From Neoarius graeffei (taxonomy: Eukaryota; Chordata; Actinopteri; Siluriformes; Ariidae), in assembly GCF_027579695.1 (NCBI RefSeq), contig NC_083596.1, positions 52,587,776 through 52,651,775 of the forward strand: a stretch of 64,000 nucleotides of DNA, in the 5' to 3' direction. The translations under genes and the position numbers were made by a program. The stretch's first letter is position 1, and each line of letters starts with the position of its first letter. Of the stretch, positions 1 to 55,397 are shown in pieces. Under the pieces are notes generated by a model, which was given only the letters and a program-made list of their open reading frames with translations, was not told where the DNA came from and searched no databases.

Positions 1-1080
1 ATGACAGGCTTGTGTTGCTGGTGTTTTAAACACGGATGAAAATCATATTTCCCCGGATCCGGCTGGGAGACTCCACGCCCCGGTGTGATCTCCCTTTGGA
101 ATGAATCGGCGCATTTACCGTGTTGCAACGTTTTAAAACTGTTACATTTCAATCCGATTCAAACAGGAGCGCGCAGTGTGAATGTGATTCGCTGTTCTCA
201 TTCGAGCACGACGCGCTGCCTTTGGAAGAAAGCTTTGGTGTGTTTTTCACTTTTGCGGTTTCCTGCAGGTGTGGCAAACCATGTTTATCATTTTAGCACG
301 ATTAAAGCTGCTGCCTTTATAAGAAAGCGTGCGGTTGTTGAAACTGGGGAAAGAACCGCTGGCTAAGCTAACCGGCGCTAAGCTAACCGGCGCTAAGCTA
401 ACCGGCGCTAAGCTAACCGGCGCTAAGCTAACCGGCGCTAAGCTAACCGCTGGCTGAGCTAACCGCTGGCTAAGCTAACCGCTGGCTAAGCTAACCGGCG
501 CTCGCGCTTTCTCACTAACCTGATAAATGTGTCGTCATGAAGTGAGCCGGTGAGTTTAACTTCTCAACTTTCCGCTTTTCCATCGCACACGACGATTTCA
601 ATAACTTTTATTAAATTATATTAAACTACATGAAATAAACCGGTTAATTCAGGCAAGTCTTTACTTTACTTTGAAATGCTAGCTTCGCGCGCGCAACCGA
701 CCCGCCTCCAACACAAGCGCACGCGGAAGTGTTGCTACAGCGACACTTCCTGTTCTCCCCGGAAGTTAGAGGATCTCCCACGGATGTTGGTTAAGTTTTA
801 TAAAGTTGCAATAACAATAAATCCATCAGAAACGAAATTAGGAATATTAGGACTGAAATCGCAGCTGATCTCTCTGTGAATAAATAAAACTCCATCTTTC
901 CCACCGACAGTGTGGAGTTTTAAACAATAATGATGGTTAATAAATTCCACACTCCTGGTCCAAATGATTAATTTTCTGTGCTCGAGTCTTCGTGAGAAAC
1001 ATTACACAGTAAATCAGCAGAATGAGCTTTCCGGCCCGATCACCTGTAAACGCATCACGTTTTATGTGAACTTTAACCTC
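1..1080. other. intergenic DNA, no gene recognised
   Basis: No convincing coding exon is seen. Short open frames at 85-366 and 676-879 have no recognisable motif. The stretch from about 480 to 780 is relatively rich in CpG and could be a promoter of a neighbouring gene, but nothing confirms this. It contains the 15-bp tandem repeat listed separately. Confidence 0.5.
361..503. repeat. 15-bp minisatellite
   Basis: About nine to ten head-to-tail copies of a unit close to GCTAAGCTAACCGGC. The first copies are nearly identical; the later ones carry a CGCTGG variant. No coding role is apparent. Confidence 0.9.
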
Positions 1081-1691
1081 CCCTTACGAAAACTAACCAT
1101 GGTTTTACTATGAAAACTAACCATGGTTTTACTATGAAAACTAACCATGGTTTTACTATGAAAACTAACCATGGTTTTACTATGGTTTGTAGTTATTCAT
1201 GGTTTTCATGTTTTTTTGGGGTAACCATGAAAACCATGGTGCATTTTACCTCAATGTTCACTTAAATTTTTAGGTTCTAAGTAAATGTTAATGTATCTGG
1301 GCTGTTAATCGAGATCCTTCTCTACAGCATTGACCGTTGGACGAAAGCATGGTAATACTACAGTTAGTGCATCCTTTTAAAATCAGACTATCTCTTTTTA
1401 AACTAATTTCGTAGTTACTATGACCTATTACACATACAACTATGATGCTACCACAGCTACTGCAATACTATGGATAAGTAAGTACACAGTAATGCTACGG
1501 TTGGTTCATAGTACTTAGAATCACCATGAAATACCATAGTAGAACCATGGTTACTACCATGGATGAACCATAGTAATACGATGGTTGGTTCATAGTACTT
1601 AGAATAACCATGAGATACCATGGTAGAATCCATGGTTACTACATAAAAACCATGGTAAAACCATAGTAACCATGGTAAATTTTCGTAAGGG
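1081..1691. mobile_element. palindrome-rich MITE-like element
   Basis: The ends form a terminal inverted repeat: CCCTTACGAAAA on the left and TTTTCGTAAGGG on the right. Inside are four tandem copies of a 24-bp unit built around the palindrome CCATGG (1089-1186), and many further CCATGG and CATAGT words in both orientations. There is no coding capacity. No clean target-site duplication was found, so the superfamily is not assigned. Confidence 0.65.
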
Positions 1692-1954
1692 TCCAGTTCA
1701 CAGATTTAATTCACTTTAATTCGGTTCAGTTTTATTCTTGCAGCGCTTTGAACAGCGGACATCATCACGAAGCAACTTTACAGAAATATACACACCCCGG
1801 ATATTTACATGGCTGCTGGCTTCAAATAAACACACAGGAATGGACGGGTTCACTGGGTGACGCTCTGCTGTAGGAGATCAAACTCAAAATCTCACTTTAT
1901 TTCATACTTCTGGTGAACCTTTTCTATCCATCAGGGAGAAAAACACTTTTCTGC
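1692..1954. other. intergenic spacer
   Basis: Unique-looking sequence between the MITE and the GA minisatellite. No open frame or motif stands out. Confidence 0.4.
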
Positions 1955-3395
1955 GTTCAGTGAGAGAGAGAGGGGGGTGTGGCGGTTCAGTGAGAGAGAG
2001 AGGGGGGTGTGGCGGTTCAGTGAGAGAGAGAGGGGTGTGGCGGTTCAGTGAGAGAGAGAGGGGTGTGGCGGTTCAGTGAGAGAGAGAGAGGTGTGGCGGT
2101 TCAGTGAGAGAGAGAGAGAGAGGTGTGGCGGTTCAGTGAGAGAGAGAGGGGTGTGGCGGTTCAGTGAGAGAGAGAGGGGTGTGGCGGTTCAGTGAGAGAG
2201 AGAGAGAGGGGTGTGGCGGTTCAGTGAGAGAGAGGGGGGTGTGGCGGTTCAGTGAGAGAGAGAGAGAGGGGTGTGGCGGTTCAGTGAGAGAGAGAGGGGT
2301 GTGGCGGTTCAGTGAGAGAGAGAGGGGTGTGGCGGTTCAGTGAGAGAGAGAGGGGTGTGGCGGTTCAGTGAGAGAGAGGGGTGTGGCGGTTCAGTGAGAG
2401 AGAGGGGTGTGGCGGTTCAGTGAGAGAGAGGGGTGTGGCGGTTCAGTGAGAGAGAGAGAGAGAGGTGTGGCGGTTCAGTGAGAGAGAGAGAGGGGTGTGG
2501 CGGTTCAGTGAGAGAGAGAGAGGTGTGGCGGTTCAGTGAGAGAGAGAGAGAGGTGTGGCGGTTCAGTGAGAGAGAGAGAGAGAGGTGTGGCGGTTCAGTG
2601 AGAGAGAGAGAGGGGTGTGGCGGTTCAGTGAGAGAGAGAGAGAGGTGTGGCGGTTCAGTGAGAGAGAGAGAGGTGTGGCGGTTCAGTGAGAGAGAGAGAG
2701 GTGTGGCGGTTCAGTGAGAGAGAGAGAGAGGTGTGGCGGTTCAGTGAGAGAGAGAGGGGTGTGGCGGTTCAGTGAGAGAGAGAGAGGGGTGTGGCGGTTC
2801 AGTGAGAGAGAGAGAGGGGTGTGGCGGTTCAGTGAGAGAGAGGGGTGTGGCGGTTCAGTGAGAGAGAGGGGTGTGGCGGTTCAGTGAGAGAGAGGGGTGT
2901 GGCGGTTCAGTGAGAGAGAGAGAGAGAGGTGTGGCGGTTCAGTGAGAGAGAGAGAGGTGTGGCGGTTCAGTGAGAGAGAGAGAGAGGTGTGGCGGTTCAG
3001 TGAGAGAGAGAGAGAGAGGTGTGGCGGTTCAGTGAGAGAGAGAGAGGGGTGTGGCGGTTCAGTGAGAGAGAGAGAGGTGTGGCGGTTCAGTGAGAGAGAG
3101 AGAGGTGTGGCGGTTCAGTGAGAGAGAGAGAGGTGTGGCGGTTCAGTGAGAGAGAGAGAGAGGTGTGGCGGTTCAGTGAGAGAGAGAGGGGTGTGGCGGT
3201 TCAGTGAGAGAGAGAGAGGGGTGTGGCGGTTCAGTGAGAGAGAGAGAGAGAGAGGTGTGGCGGTTCAGTGAGAGAGAGAGGGGTGTGGCCGTTTAGTGAG
3301 AGAGAGAGGGGGGTGTGGCGGTTCAGTGAGAGAGAGAGAGGGGTGTGGCAGTTCAGTGAGAGAGAGAGAGAGAGAGAGAGAGGGGTGTGGCAGTT

Positions 3396-3432
<37 letters not shown>

Positions 3433-3475
3433 GTGGCAGTTCAGTGAGAGAGAGAGGGAGAAACGGGTGTGGCAG
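1955..3475. repeat. GA-rich minisatellite of about 1.5 kb
   Basis: Tandem units begin with GTGTGGCGGTTCAGT and are followed by a (GA)n run of variable length, giving a period of about 28-40 bp. Open frames rich in Arg and Glu across it are by-products of the repeat. Blocks of several units recur in the same order (for example near 2360-2760 and 2840-3230), suggesting duplication of multi-unit segments. It lies just beyond the stag2 3' end. Confidence 0.95.
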
Positions 3476-3545
3476 CTTGTGTAACCGGGGGGAGGGGGTG
3501 GAGGTCACAGTGCCGCTGCAGTAAGAAGTGAAATCACAGCCCGGG

Positions 3546-3551
3546 TTTATT
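3546..3551 (-). terminator. candidate polyadenylation signal
   Basis: TTTATT on the plus strand is AATAAA on the minus strand, about 1.4 kb downstream of the stag2 stop codon. It is the most distal good signal before the minisatellite. Confidence 0.4.
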
Positions 3552-3661
3552 TTGCTCCAAAAGTTTTTTCTCCAGACATAAATACAAACAGGAAATGCAA
3601 CAGCGGACATTTTTCTTTTGTAAATAGAATAAAAAACACTTATATACAGTCTAATATATTA

Positions 3662-3662
<1 letters not shown>

Positions 3663-3694
<32 letters not shown>
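3663..3694. repeat. (AC)n microsatellite
   Basis: An uninterrupted dinucleotide tract of about 16 repeats inside the putative stag2 3' UTR. Confidence 0.95.
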
Positions 3695-3696
<2 letters not shown>

Positions 3697-4974
3697 AGCA
3701 GTTCTACACATGGACAATGAGGGGCGGAGTCTAAAACAAATTATGACGAACTCATAAATATGCATTGCCACCCCATCAGCCCCCAACACCCCTCACCATA
3801 GTTACCATCACCATGGGAACAGCACATCCTCTCATTAATAAGCTTTTCGTGATTTATGATTAAAACTCAAAATAAACAAAAGCCAAGCACAAATAAAACT
3901 AGGATTTAAAGATAGATTTTTTTTCTTCTGCTGAAGTGTTACATTCTAATGGAGAATAAAATAAAACTTAAATACAAAATAAATCAGCACCAATTCACAT
4001 TTTCACACAGTCTGTGCAGAATAATATAGAATTATATATTTAATAGATATATAACAATATTATAATGGATAATAAAAGAGTTCAATCCGAGAGGTCGTGA
4101 TCATTTTGGACCAAAAAAAAAAAAAAAAAGACCCCCCCCCCATCCCTTCAACACAAACACAGTCCATCAGCTGGGAGGAGCTACAGCACTAATGTAGCTC
4201 ACATGTAGTCTCCGTTTATAGCCACCAGATTAGCACTGACCACAAAATCAGTCACTTTGTGACACACCGTTTCCCAGTCGGTTTTAAAACTTCCAGATAC
4301 AAATCCATCATCCCAACCAACGCTAACACTCAGGTTTTAGGCTCCGCCCTCTATATGTGGGCCACACCCTTCACCCAAGTTTGATGCTGAGGAAGAAATG
4401 TATTTTTTGCTGCAGCTCATTCCCCCCCCCCCATATGCACATTTAGCACACAATGCTAAAATAGTAGCCATACGCTTCAGTTACATGTTAGCTTCATTAG
4501 CATCAGACACATCTCCACTGACAGGCTACACCGCGAGGAAAGAGACGCCGACATTCTGTCTGTAGCTGAAATGTTCCTGATAAAACTTTATTATAATAAT
4601 GCGACTCTGGCAGCCAATCAGTTTCTGTCCTGGAGTGTTGTTACTATGGCAACTGAAAAACTATAGGACGATAAGGTAACGCGTGTAAGGGAGCTCAGTT
4701 AGAAAGATTATTTAAATCCTCACTCACTTTATAAACTTCTGATTTACAGCTGATTGTCTTTATAAAATCATCTAAAACATTAAAAATGTTTCTCTATAAG
4801 TTATATAAAAAAATAAAAGAAAAAGCAGTGCAGAACCACAGCTCCGCTAGCTTCGTCCACACGCTGGCAACACCACAAAGGCGTGGAACAGGAAGTGCAG
4901 CCTCACCACGCAGCTGGAGAACAGGAAGTGAGCAAAGCGCATTGGCCCTGCTTCTTTCTCCCACGATGAGTGCA

Positions 4975-47493
<42,519 letters not shown>

Positions 47494-47534
47494 CTGTGTA
47501 CACACACACACACACAGAGTTAATTGCAGGATCC

Positions 47535-50500
47535 GTGTGTGCTGTACTGAGTGAGGGTGGGTGCTGTGTGTGTGTGCTGTACTGAGTGAGGGTGGGTGCT
47601 GTGTGTGTGTGCTGTACTGAGTGAGGGTGGGTGCTGTGTGTGTGTGCTGTACTGAGTGGGGGTGGGTGCTGTGTGTGTGCGCTGTACTGAGTGAGGGTGG
47701 GTGGTGTGTGTGTGTGCGCTGTACTGAGTGAGGGTGGGTGCTGTGTGTGTGCGCTGTACTGAGTGAGGGTGGGTGCTGTGTGTGTGCGCTGTACTGAGTG
47801 AGGGTGGGTGCTGTGTGTGTGCGCTGTACTGAGTGAGGGTGGGTGCTGTGTGTGTGTGCTGTACTGAGTGAGGGTGGGTGCTGTGTGTGTGTGCTGTACT
47901 GAGTGAGGGTGGGTGCTGTGTGTGTGTGCTGTACTGAGTGAGGGTGGGTGCTGTGTGTGTGTGCTGTACTGAGTGAGGGTGGGTGCTGTGTGTGTGTGTG
48001 TGCTGTACTGAGTGAGGGTGGGTGCTGTGTGTGTGTGCTGTACTGAGTGAGGGTGGGTGCTGTGTGTGTGTGTGCTGTACTGAGTGAGGGTGGGTGCTGT
48101 GTGTGTGTGTGCTGTACTGAGTGGGGGTGGGTGCTGTGTGTGTGTGCTGTACTGAGTGAGGGTGGGTGCTGTGTGTGTGTGTGCTGTACTGAGTGGGGGT
48201 GGGTGCTGTGTGTGTGTGTGCTGTACTGAGTGAGGGTGGGTGCTGTGTGTGTGTGCTGTACTGAGTGAGGGTGGGTGCTGTGTGTGTGTGTGCTGTACTG
48301 AGTGGGGGTGGGTGCTGTGTGTGTGTGCTGTACTGAGTGGGGGTGGGTGCTGTGTGTGTGCGCTGTACTGAGTGAGGGTGGGTGCTGTGTGTGTGTGCTG
48401 TACTGAGTGGGGGTGGGTGCTGTGTGTGTGTGCTGTACTGAGTGAGGGTGGGTGCTGTGTGTGTGTGCTGTACTGAGTGAGGGTGGGTGCTGTGTGTGTG
48501 CGCTGTACTGAGTGAGGGTGGGTGCTGTGTGTGTGCGCTGTACTGAGTGAGGGTGGGTGCTGTGTGTGTGCGCTGTACTGAGTGAGGGTGGGTGCTGTGT
48601 GTGTGCGCTGTACTGAGTGAGGGTGGGTGCTGTGTGTGTGCGCTGTACTGAGTGAGGGTGGGTGCTGTGTGTGTGCGCTGTACTGAGTGAGGGTGGGTGC
48701 TGTGTGTGTGTGCTGTACTGAGTGAGGGTGGGTGCTGTGTGTGTGTGCTGTACTGAGTGAGGGTGGGTGCTGTGTGTGTGTGCTGTACTGAGTGAGGGTG
48801 GGTGCTGTGTGTGTGTGTGTGCTGTACTGAGTGAGGGTGGGTGCTGTGTGTGTGTGCTGTACTGAGTGGGGGTGGGTGCTGTGTGTGTGTGCTGTACTGA
48901 GTGGGGGTGGGTGCTGTGTGTGTGTGCTGTACTGAGTGAGGGTGGGTGCTGTGTGTGTGTGCTGTACTGAGTGAGGGTGGGTGCTGTGTGTGTGTGCTGT
49001 ACTGAGTGAGGGTGGGTGCTGTGTGTGTGTGCTGTACTGAGTGAGGGTGGGTGCTGTGTGTGTGTGTGTGCTGTACTGAGTGAGGGTGGGTGCTGTGTGT
49101 GTGTGCTGTACTGAGTGAGGGTGGGTGCTGTGTGTGTGTGTGCTGTACTGAGTGAGGGTGGGTGCTGTGTGTGTGTGCTGTACTGAGTGAGGGTGGGTGC
49201 TGTGTGTGTGTGCTGTACTGAGTGAGGGTGGGTGCTGTGTGTGTGTGCTGTACTGAGTGAGGGTGGGTGCTGTGTGTGTGTGTGTGCTGTACTGAGTGAG
49301 GGTGGGTGCTGTGTGTGTGTGCTGTACTGAGTGAGGGTGGGTGCTGTGTGTGTGTGTGCTGTACTGAGTGGGGGTGGGTGCTGTGTGTGTGTGCTGTACT
49401 GAGTGGGGGTGGGTGCTGTGTGTGTGTGCTGTACTGAGTGGGGGTGGGTGCTGTGTGTGTGTGCTGTACTGAGTGAAGGTGGGTGCTGTGTGTGTGTGCT
49501 GTACTGAGTGGGGGTGGGTGCTGTGTGTGTGTGCTGTACTGAGTGGGGGTGGGTGCTGTGTGTGTGTGCTGTACTGAGTGAGGGTGGGTGCTGTGCGTGT
49601 GCGCTGTACTGAGTGAGGGTGGGTGCTGTGTGTGTGTGCTGTACTGAGTGGGGGTGGGTGCTGTGTGTGTGTGCTGTACTGAGTGAGGGTGGGTGCTGTG
49701 TGTGTGTGCTGTACTGAGTGGGGGTGGGTGCTGTGTGTGTGTGCTGTACTGAGTGAGGGTGGGTGCTGTGTGTGTGTGCTGTACTGAGTGAGGGTGGGTG
49801 CTGTGTGTGTGTGCTGTACTGAGTGGGGGTGGGTGCTGTGTGTGTGTGCTGTACTGAGTGAGGGTGGGTGCTGTGTGTGTGTGCTGTACTGAGTGAGGGT
49901 GGGTGCTGTGTGTGTGTGCTGTACTGAGTGAGGGTGGGTGCTGTGTGTGTGTGTGCTGTACTGAGTGAGGGTGGGTGCTGTGTGTGTGTGCTGTACTGAG
50001 TGAGGGTGGGTGCTGTGTGTGTGTGCTGTACTGAGTGAGGGTGGGTGCTGTGTGTGTGTGTGCTGTACTGAGTGGGGGTGGGTGCTGTGTGTGTGTGCTG
50101 TACTGAGTGAGGGTGGGTGCTGTGTGTGTGTGCTGTACTGAGTGGGGGTGGGTGCTGTGTGTGTGCGCTGTACTGAGTGAGGGTGGGTGCTGTGTGTGTG
50201 TGCTGTACTGAGTGGGGGTGGGTGCTGTGTGTGTGCGCTGTACTGAGTGAGGGTGGGTGCTGTGTGTGTGCGCTGTACTGAGTGAGGGTGGGTGCTGTGT
50301 GTGTGCGCTGTACTGAGTGAGGGTGGGTGCTGTGTGTGTGCGCTGTACTGAGTGAGGGTGGGTGCTGTGTGTGTGCGCTGTACTGAGTGAGGGTGGGTGC
50401 TGTGTGTGTGCGCTGTACTGAGTGAGGGTGGGTGCTGTGTGTGTGCGCTGTACTGAGTGAGGGTGGGTGCTGTGTGTGTGCGCTGTACTGAGTGAGGGTG

Positions 50501-52223
50501 GGTGCTGTGTGTGTGCGCTGTACTGAGTGAGGGTGGGTGCTGTGTGTGTGCGCTGTACTGAGTGAGGGTGGGTGCTGTGTGTGTGCGCTGTACTGAGTGA
50601 GGGTGGGTGCTGTGTGTGTGCGCTGTACTGAGTGAGGGTGGGTGCTGTGTGTGTGTGCTGTACTGAGTGAGGGTGGGTGCTGTGTGTGTGTGCTGTACTG
50701 AGTGAGGGTGGGTGCTGTGTGTGTGTGCTGTACTGAGTGAGGGTGGGTGCTGTGTGTGTGTGCTGTACTGAGTGAGGGTGGGTGCTGTGTGTGTGTGTGT
50801 GCTGTACTGAGTGAGGGTGGGTGCTGTGTGTGTGTGCTGTACTGAGTGAGGGTGGGTGCTGTGTGTGTGTGTGCTGTACTGAATGAGGGTGGGTGCTGTG
50901 TGTGTGTGTGCTGTACTGAGTGGGGGTGGGTGCTGTGTGTGTGTGCTGTACTGAGTGGGGGTGGGTGCTGTGTGTGTGTGCTGTACTGAGTGGGGGTGGG
51001 TGCTGTGTGTGTGTGCTGTACTGAGTGAAGGTGGGTGCTGTGTGTGTGTGCTGTACTGAGTGGGGGTGGGTGCTGTGTGTGTGTGCTGTACTGAGTGAGG
51101 GTGGGTGCTGTGTGTGTGTGTGTGCTGTACTGAGTGAGGGTGGGTGCTGTGTGTGTGTGTGCTGTACTGAGTGGGGGTGGGTGCTGTGTGTGTGTGCTGT
51201 ACTGAGTGGGGGTGGGTGCTGTGTGTGTGTGCTGTACTGAGTGAGGGTGGGTGCTGTGTGTGTGTGCTGTACTGAGTGAGGGTGGGTGCTGTGTGTGTGT
51301 GCTGTACTGAGTGAGGGTGGGTGCTGTGTGTGTGTGTGCTGTACTGAGTGAGGGTGGGTGCTGTGTGTGTGCTGTACTGAGTGAGGGTGGGTGCTGTGTG
51401 TGTGTGTGCGCTGTACTGAGTGAGGGTGGGTGCTGTGTGTGTGCTGTACTGAGTGAGGGTGGGTGCTGTGTGTGTGTGTGTGCTGTACTGAGTGGGGGTG
51501 GGTGCTGTGTGTGTGCTGTACTGAGTGGGGGTGGGTGCTGTGTGTGTGCTGTACTGAGTGGGGGTGGGTGCTGTGTGTGTGTGTGTGTGCTGTACTGAGT
51601 GAGGGTGGGTGCTGTGTGTGTGTGCTGTACTGAGTGAGGGTGGGTGCTGTGTGTGTGTGTGTGTGGTGTGTGTGTGTGTGTGTGTGTGCTGTACTGAGTG
51701 AGGGTGGGTGCTGTGTGTGTGTGTGCTGTACTGAGTGAGGGTGGGTGCTGTGTGTGTGCTGTACTGAGTGGGGGTGGGTGCTGTGTGTGTGTGTGTGTGC
51801 TGTACTGAGTGAGGGTGGGTGCTGTGTGTGTGTGTGCGCTGTACTGAGTGAGGGTGGGTGCTGTGTGTGTGTGTGCGCTGTACTGAGTGAGGGTGGGTGC
51901 TGTGTGTGTGTGTGTGTGTGTGTGCTGTACTGAGTGAGGGTGGGTGCTGTGTGTGTGCTGTACTGAGTGGGGGTGGGTGCTGTGTGTGTGCGCTGTACTG
52001 AGTGAGGGTGGGTGCTGTGTGTGTGTGTGCGCTGTACTGAGTGAGGGTGGGTGCTGTGTGTGTGTGTGTGTGTGTGTGCTGTACTGAGTGGGGGTGGGTG
52101 CTGTGTGTGTGTGTGTGTGTTGTACTGAGTGGGGGTGGGTGCTGTGTGTGTGTGTGTGTGTTGTACTGAGTGAGGGTGGGTGCTGTGTGTGTGTGTGTGT
52201 GCTGTACTGAGTGAGGGTGGGTG

Positions 52224-52268
<45 letters not shown>

Positions 52269-52561
52269 ACTGAGTGAGGGTGGGTGCTGTGTGTGTGTGT
52301 GTGTGTGTGCTGTACTGAGTGAGGGTGGGTGCTGTGTGTGTGTGTGCGCTGTACTGAGTGGGGGTGGGTGCTGTGTGTGTGTGTGCGCTGTACTGAGTGG
52401 GGGTGAGTGCTGTGTGTGTGTGTGCGCTGTACTGAGTGGGGGTGGGTGCTGTGTGTGTGTGTGCGCTGTACTGAGTGGGGGTGGGTGCTGTGTGTGTGTG
52501 TGTGTGCTGTACTGAGTGGGGGTGGGTGCTGTGTGTGTGCTGTACTGAGTGAGGGTGGGTG

Positions 52562-52617
<56 letters not shown>

Positions 52618-52674
52618 TGTACTGAGTGGGGGAGGGTGCTGTGTGTGTGTGCTGTACTGAGTGAGGGTGGGTGC

Positions 52675-52705
<31 letters not shown>

Positions 52706-53011
52706 TGTACTGAGTGAGGGTGGGTGCTGTGTGTGTGTGTGTGTGTGTGTGCTGTACTGAGTGGGGGTGGGTGCTGTGTGTGTGTGTGCTGTACTGAGTG
52801 GGGGTGGGTGCTGTGTGTGTGTGCTGTACTGAGTGAGGGTGGGTGCTGTGTGTGTGTGTGCTGTACTGAGTGAGGGTGGGTGCTGTGTGTGTGTGTGTGT
52901 GTGTGTGCTGTACTGAGTGAGGGTGGGTGCTGTGTGTGTGTGTGTGTGTGTGCTGTACTGAGTGGGGGTGGGTGCTGTGTGTGTGTGTGCTGTACTGAGT
53001 GGGGGTGGGTG

Positions 53012-53054
<43 letters not shown>

Positions 53055-53146
53055 ACTGAGTGAGGGTGGGTGCTGTGTGTGTGTGTGCTGTACTGAGTGA
53101 GGGTGGGTGCTGTGTGTGTGTGTGCTGTACTGAGTGAGGGTGGGTG

Positions 53147-53193
<47 letters not shown>

Positions 53194-53556
53194 ACTGAGT
53201 GAGGGTGGGTGCTGTGTGTGTGTGTGCTGTACTGAGTGGGGGTGGGTGCTGTGTGTGTGTGCTGTACTGAGTGAGGGTGGGTGCTGTGTGTGTGTGTGCT
53301 GTACTGAGTGAGGGTGGGTGCTGTGTGTGTGTGCTGTACTGAGTGGGGGTGGGTGCTGTGTGTGTGTGCTGTACTGAGTGGGGGTGGGTGCTGTGTGTGT
53401 GTGCTGTACTGAGTGAGGGTGGGTGCTGTGTGTGTGTGTGCTGTACTGAGTGAGGGTGGGTGCTGTGAGTGTGTGTGTGTGTGTGTGTGCGTGTGTGTGC
53501 GCTGTACTGAGTGGGGGTGGGTGCTGTGTGTGTGCTGTACTGAGTGAGGGTGGGTG

Positions 53557-53590
<34 letters not shown>

Positions 53591-53646
53591 TGTACTGAGT
53601 GGGGGAGGGTGCTGTGTGTGTGTGCTGTACTGAGTGAGGGTGGGTG

Positions 53647-53688
<42 letters not shown>

Positions 53689-53902
53689 TGTACTGAGTGA
53701 GGGTGGGTGCTGTGTGTGTGTGTGTGTGTGTGTGTGCTGTACTGAGTGAGGGTGGGTGCTGTGTGTGTGTGTGCTGTACTGAGTGGGGGTGGGTGCTGTG
53801 TGTGTGTGCTGTACTGAGTGGGGGTGGGTGCTGTGTGTGTGTGTGCTGTACTGAGTGGGGGTGGGTGCTGTGTGTGTGTGCTGTACTGAGTGAGGGTGGG
53901 TG

Positions 53903-53942
<40 letters not shown>

Positions 53943-53963
53943 TGTACTGAGTGAGGGTGGGTG

Positions 53964-54008
<45 letters not shown>

Positions 54009-54207
54009 ACTGAGTGAGGGTGGGTGCTGTGTGTGTGTGTGCTGTACTGAGTGGGGGTGGGTGCTGTGTGTGTGTGCTGTACTGAGTGAGGGTGGGTGCT
54101 GTGTGTGTGTGTGCTGTACTGAGTGGGGGTGGGTGCTGTGTGTGTGTGCTGTACTGAGTGAGGGTGGGTGCTGTGTGTGTGTGTGCTGTACTGAGTGGGG
54201 GTGGGTG

Positions 54208-54254
<47 letters not shown>

Positions 54255-54344
54255 ACTGAGTGAGGGTGGGTGCTGTGTGTGTGTGTGCTGTACTGAGTGG
54301 GGGTGGGTGCTGTGTGTGTGTGCTGTACTGAGTGAGGGTGGGTG

Positions 54345-54393
<49 letters not shown>

Positions 54394-55020
54394 ACTGAGT
54401 GAGGGTGGGTGCTGTGTGTGTGTGTGCTGTACTGAGTGGGGGTGGGTGCTGTGTGTGTGTGCTGTACTGAGTGGGGGTGGGTGCTGTGTGTGTGTGCTGT
54501 ACTGAGTGGGGGTGGGTGCTGTGTGTGTGTGCTGTACTGAGTGAAAGTGGGTGCTGTGTGTGTGTGCTGTACTGAGTGGGGGTGGGTGCTGTGTGTGTGT
54601 GCTGTACTGAGTGGGGGTGGGTGCTGTGTGTGTGTGCTGTACTGAGTGAGGGTGGGTGCTGTGTGTGTGCTGTACTGAGTGAGGGTGGGTGCAGTGTGTG
54701 TGCTGTACTGAGTGAGGGTGGGTGCTGTGTGTGTGTGTGTGCTGTACTGAGTGAGGGTGGGTGCTGTGTGTGTGTGTGCTGTACTGAGTGAGGGTGGGTG
54801 CTGTGTGTGCTGTACTGAGTGAGGGTGGGTGCTGTGTGTGTGTGTGTGCTGTACTGAGTGGGGGTGGGTGCTGTGTGTGTGTGCTGTACTGAGTGGGGGT
54901 GGGTGCTGTGTGTGTGTGTGTGCTGTACTGAGTGGGGGTGGGTGCTGTGTGTGTGTGCTGTACTGAGTGAAGGTGGGTGCTGTGTGTGTGTGTGTGTGCT
55001 GTACTGAGTGGGGGTGGGTG

Positions 55021-55061
<41 letters not shown>

Positions 55062-55360
55062 ACTGAGTGAGGGTGGGTGCTGTGTGTGTGTGTGTGTGTG
55101 CTGTACTGAGTGAGGGTGGGTGCTGTGTGTGTGTGTGTGTGCTGTACTGAGTGGGGGTGGGTGCTGTGTGTGTGTGTGCGCTGTACTGAGTGGGGGTGGG
55201 TGCTGTGTGTGTGTGTGCGCTGTACTGAGTGGGGGTGGGTGCTGTGTGTGTGTGTGCGCTGTACTGAGTGGGGGTGGGTGCTGTGTGTGTGTGTGTGTGC
55301 TGTACTGAGTGGGGGTGGGTGCTGTGTGTGTGTGTGCGCTGTACTGAGTGGGGGTGGGTG

Positions 55361-55397
<37 letters not shown>

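Larger units (their letters stand above)
3530..4974 (-). other. stag2: putative stag2 3' untranslated region
   Basis: This is the stretch downstream of the stag2 stop codon on the minus strand. Candidate minus-strand AATAAA signals read as TTTATT at 4587-4592 and 3546-3551. The latter would put the RNA end near 3530, just before the GA minisatellite. The end is inferred from signals only; transcript data are lacking. It includes an (AC)n tract at 3663-3694 and a poly-A/poly-C stretch near 4112-4141. Confidence 0.45.

Noticed and set aside
85-366. 93-codon open frame at the left edge
   Set aside because: No known motif, no supporting splice sites, and it runs into the 15-bp minisatellite.
2433-3484. 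Arg/Glu-rich and Trp-Arg-Phe repeat open frames
   Set aside because: They are by-products of the (GA)n minisatellite, and the reading frame follows unit length only.
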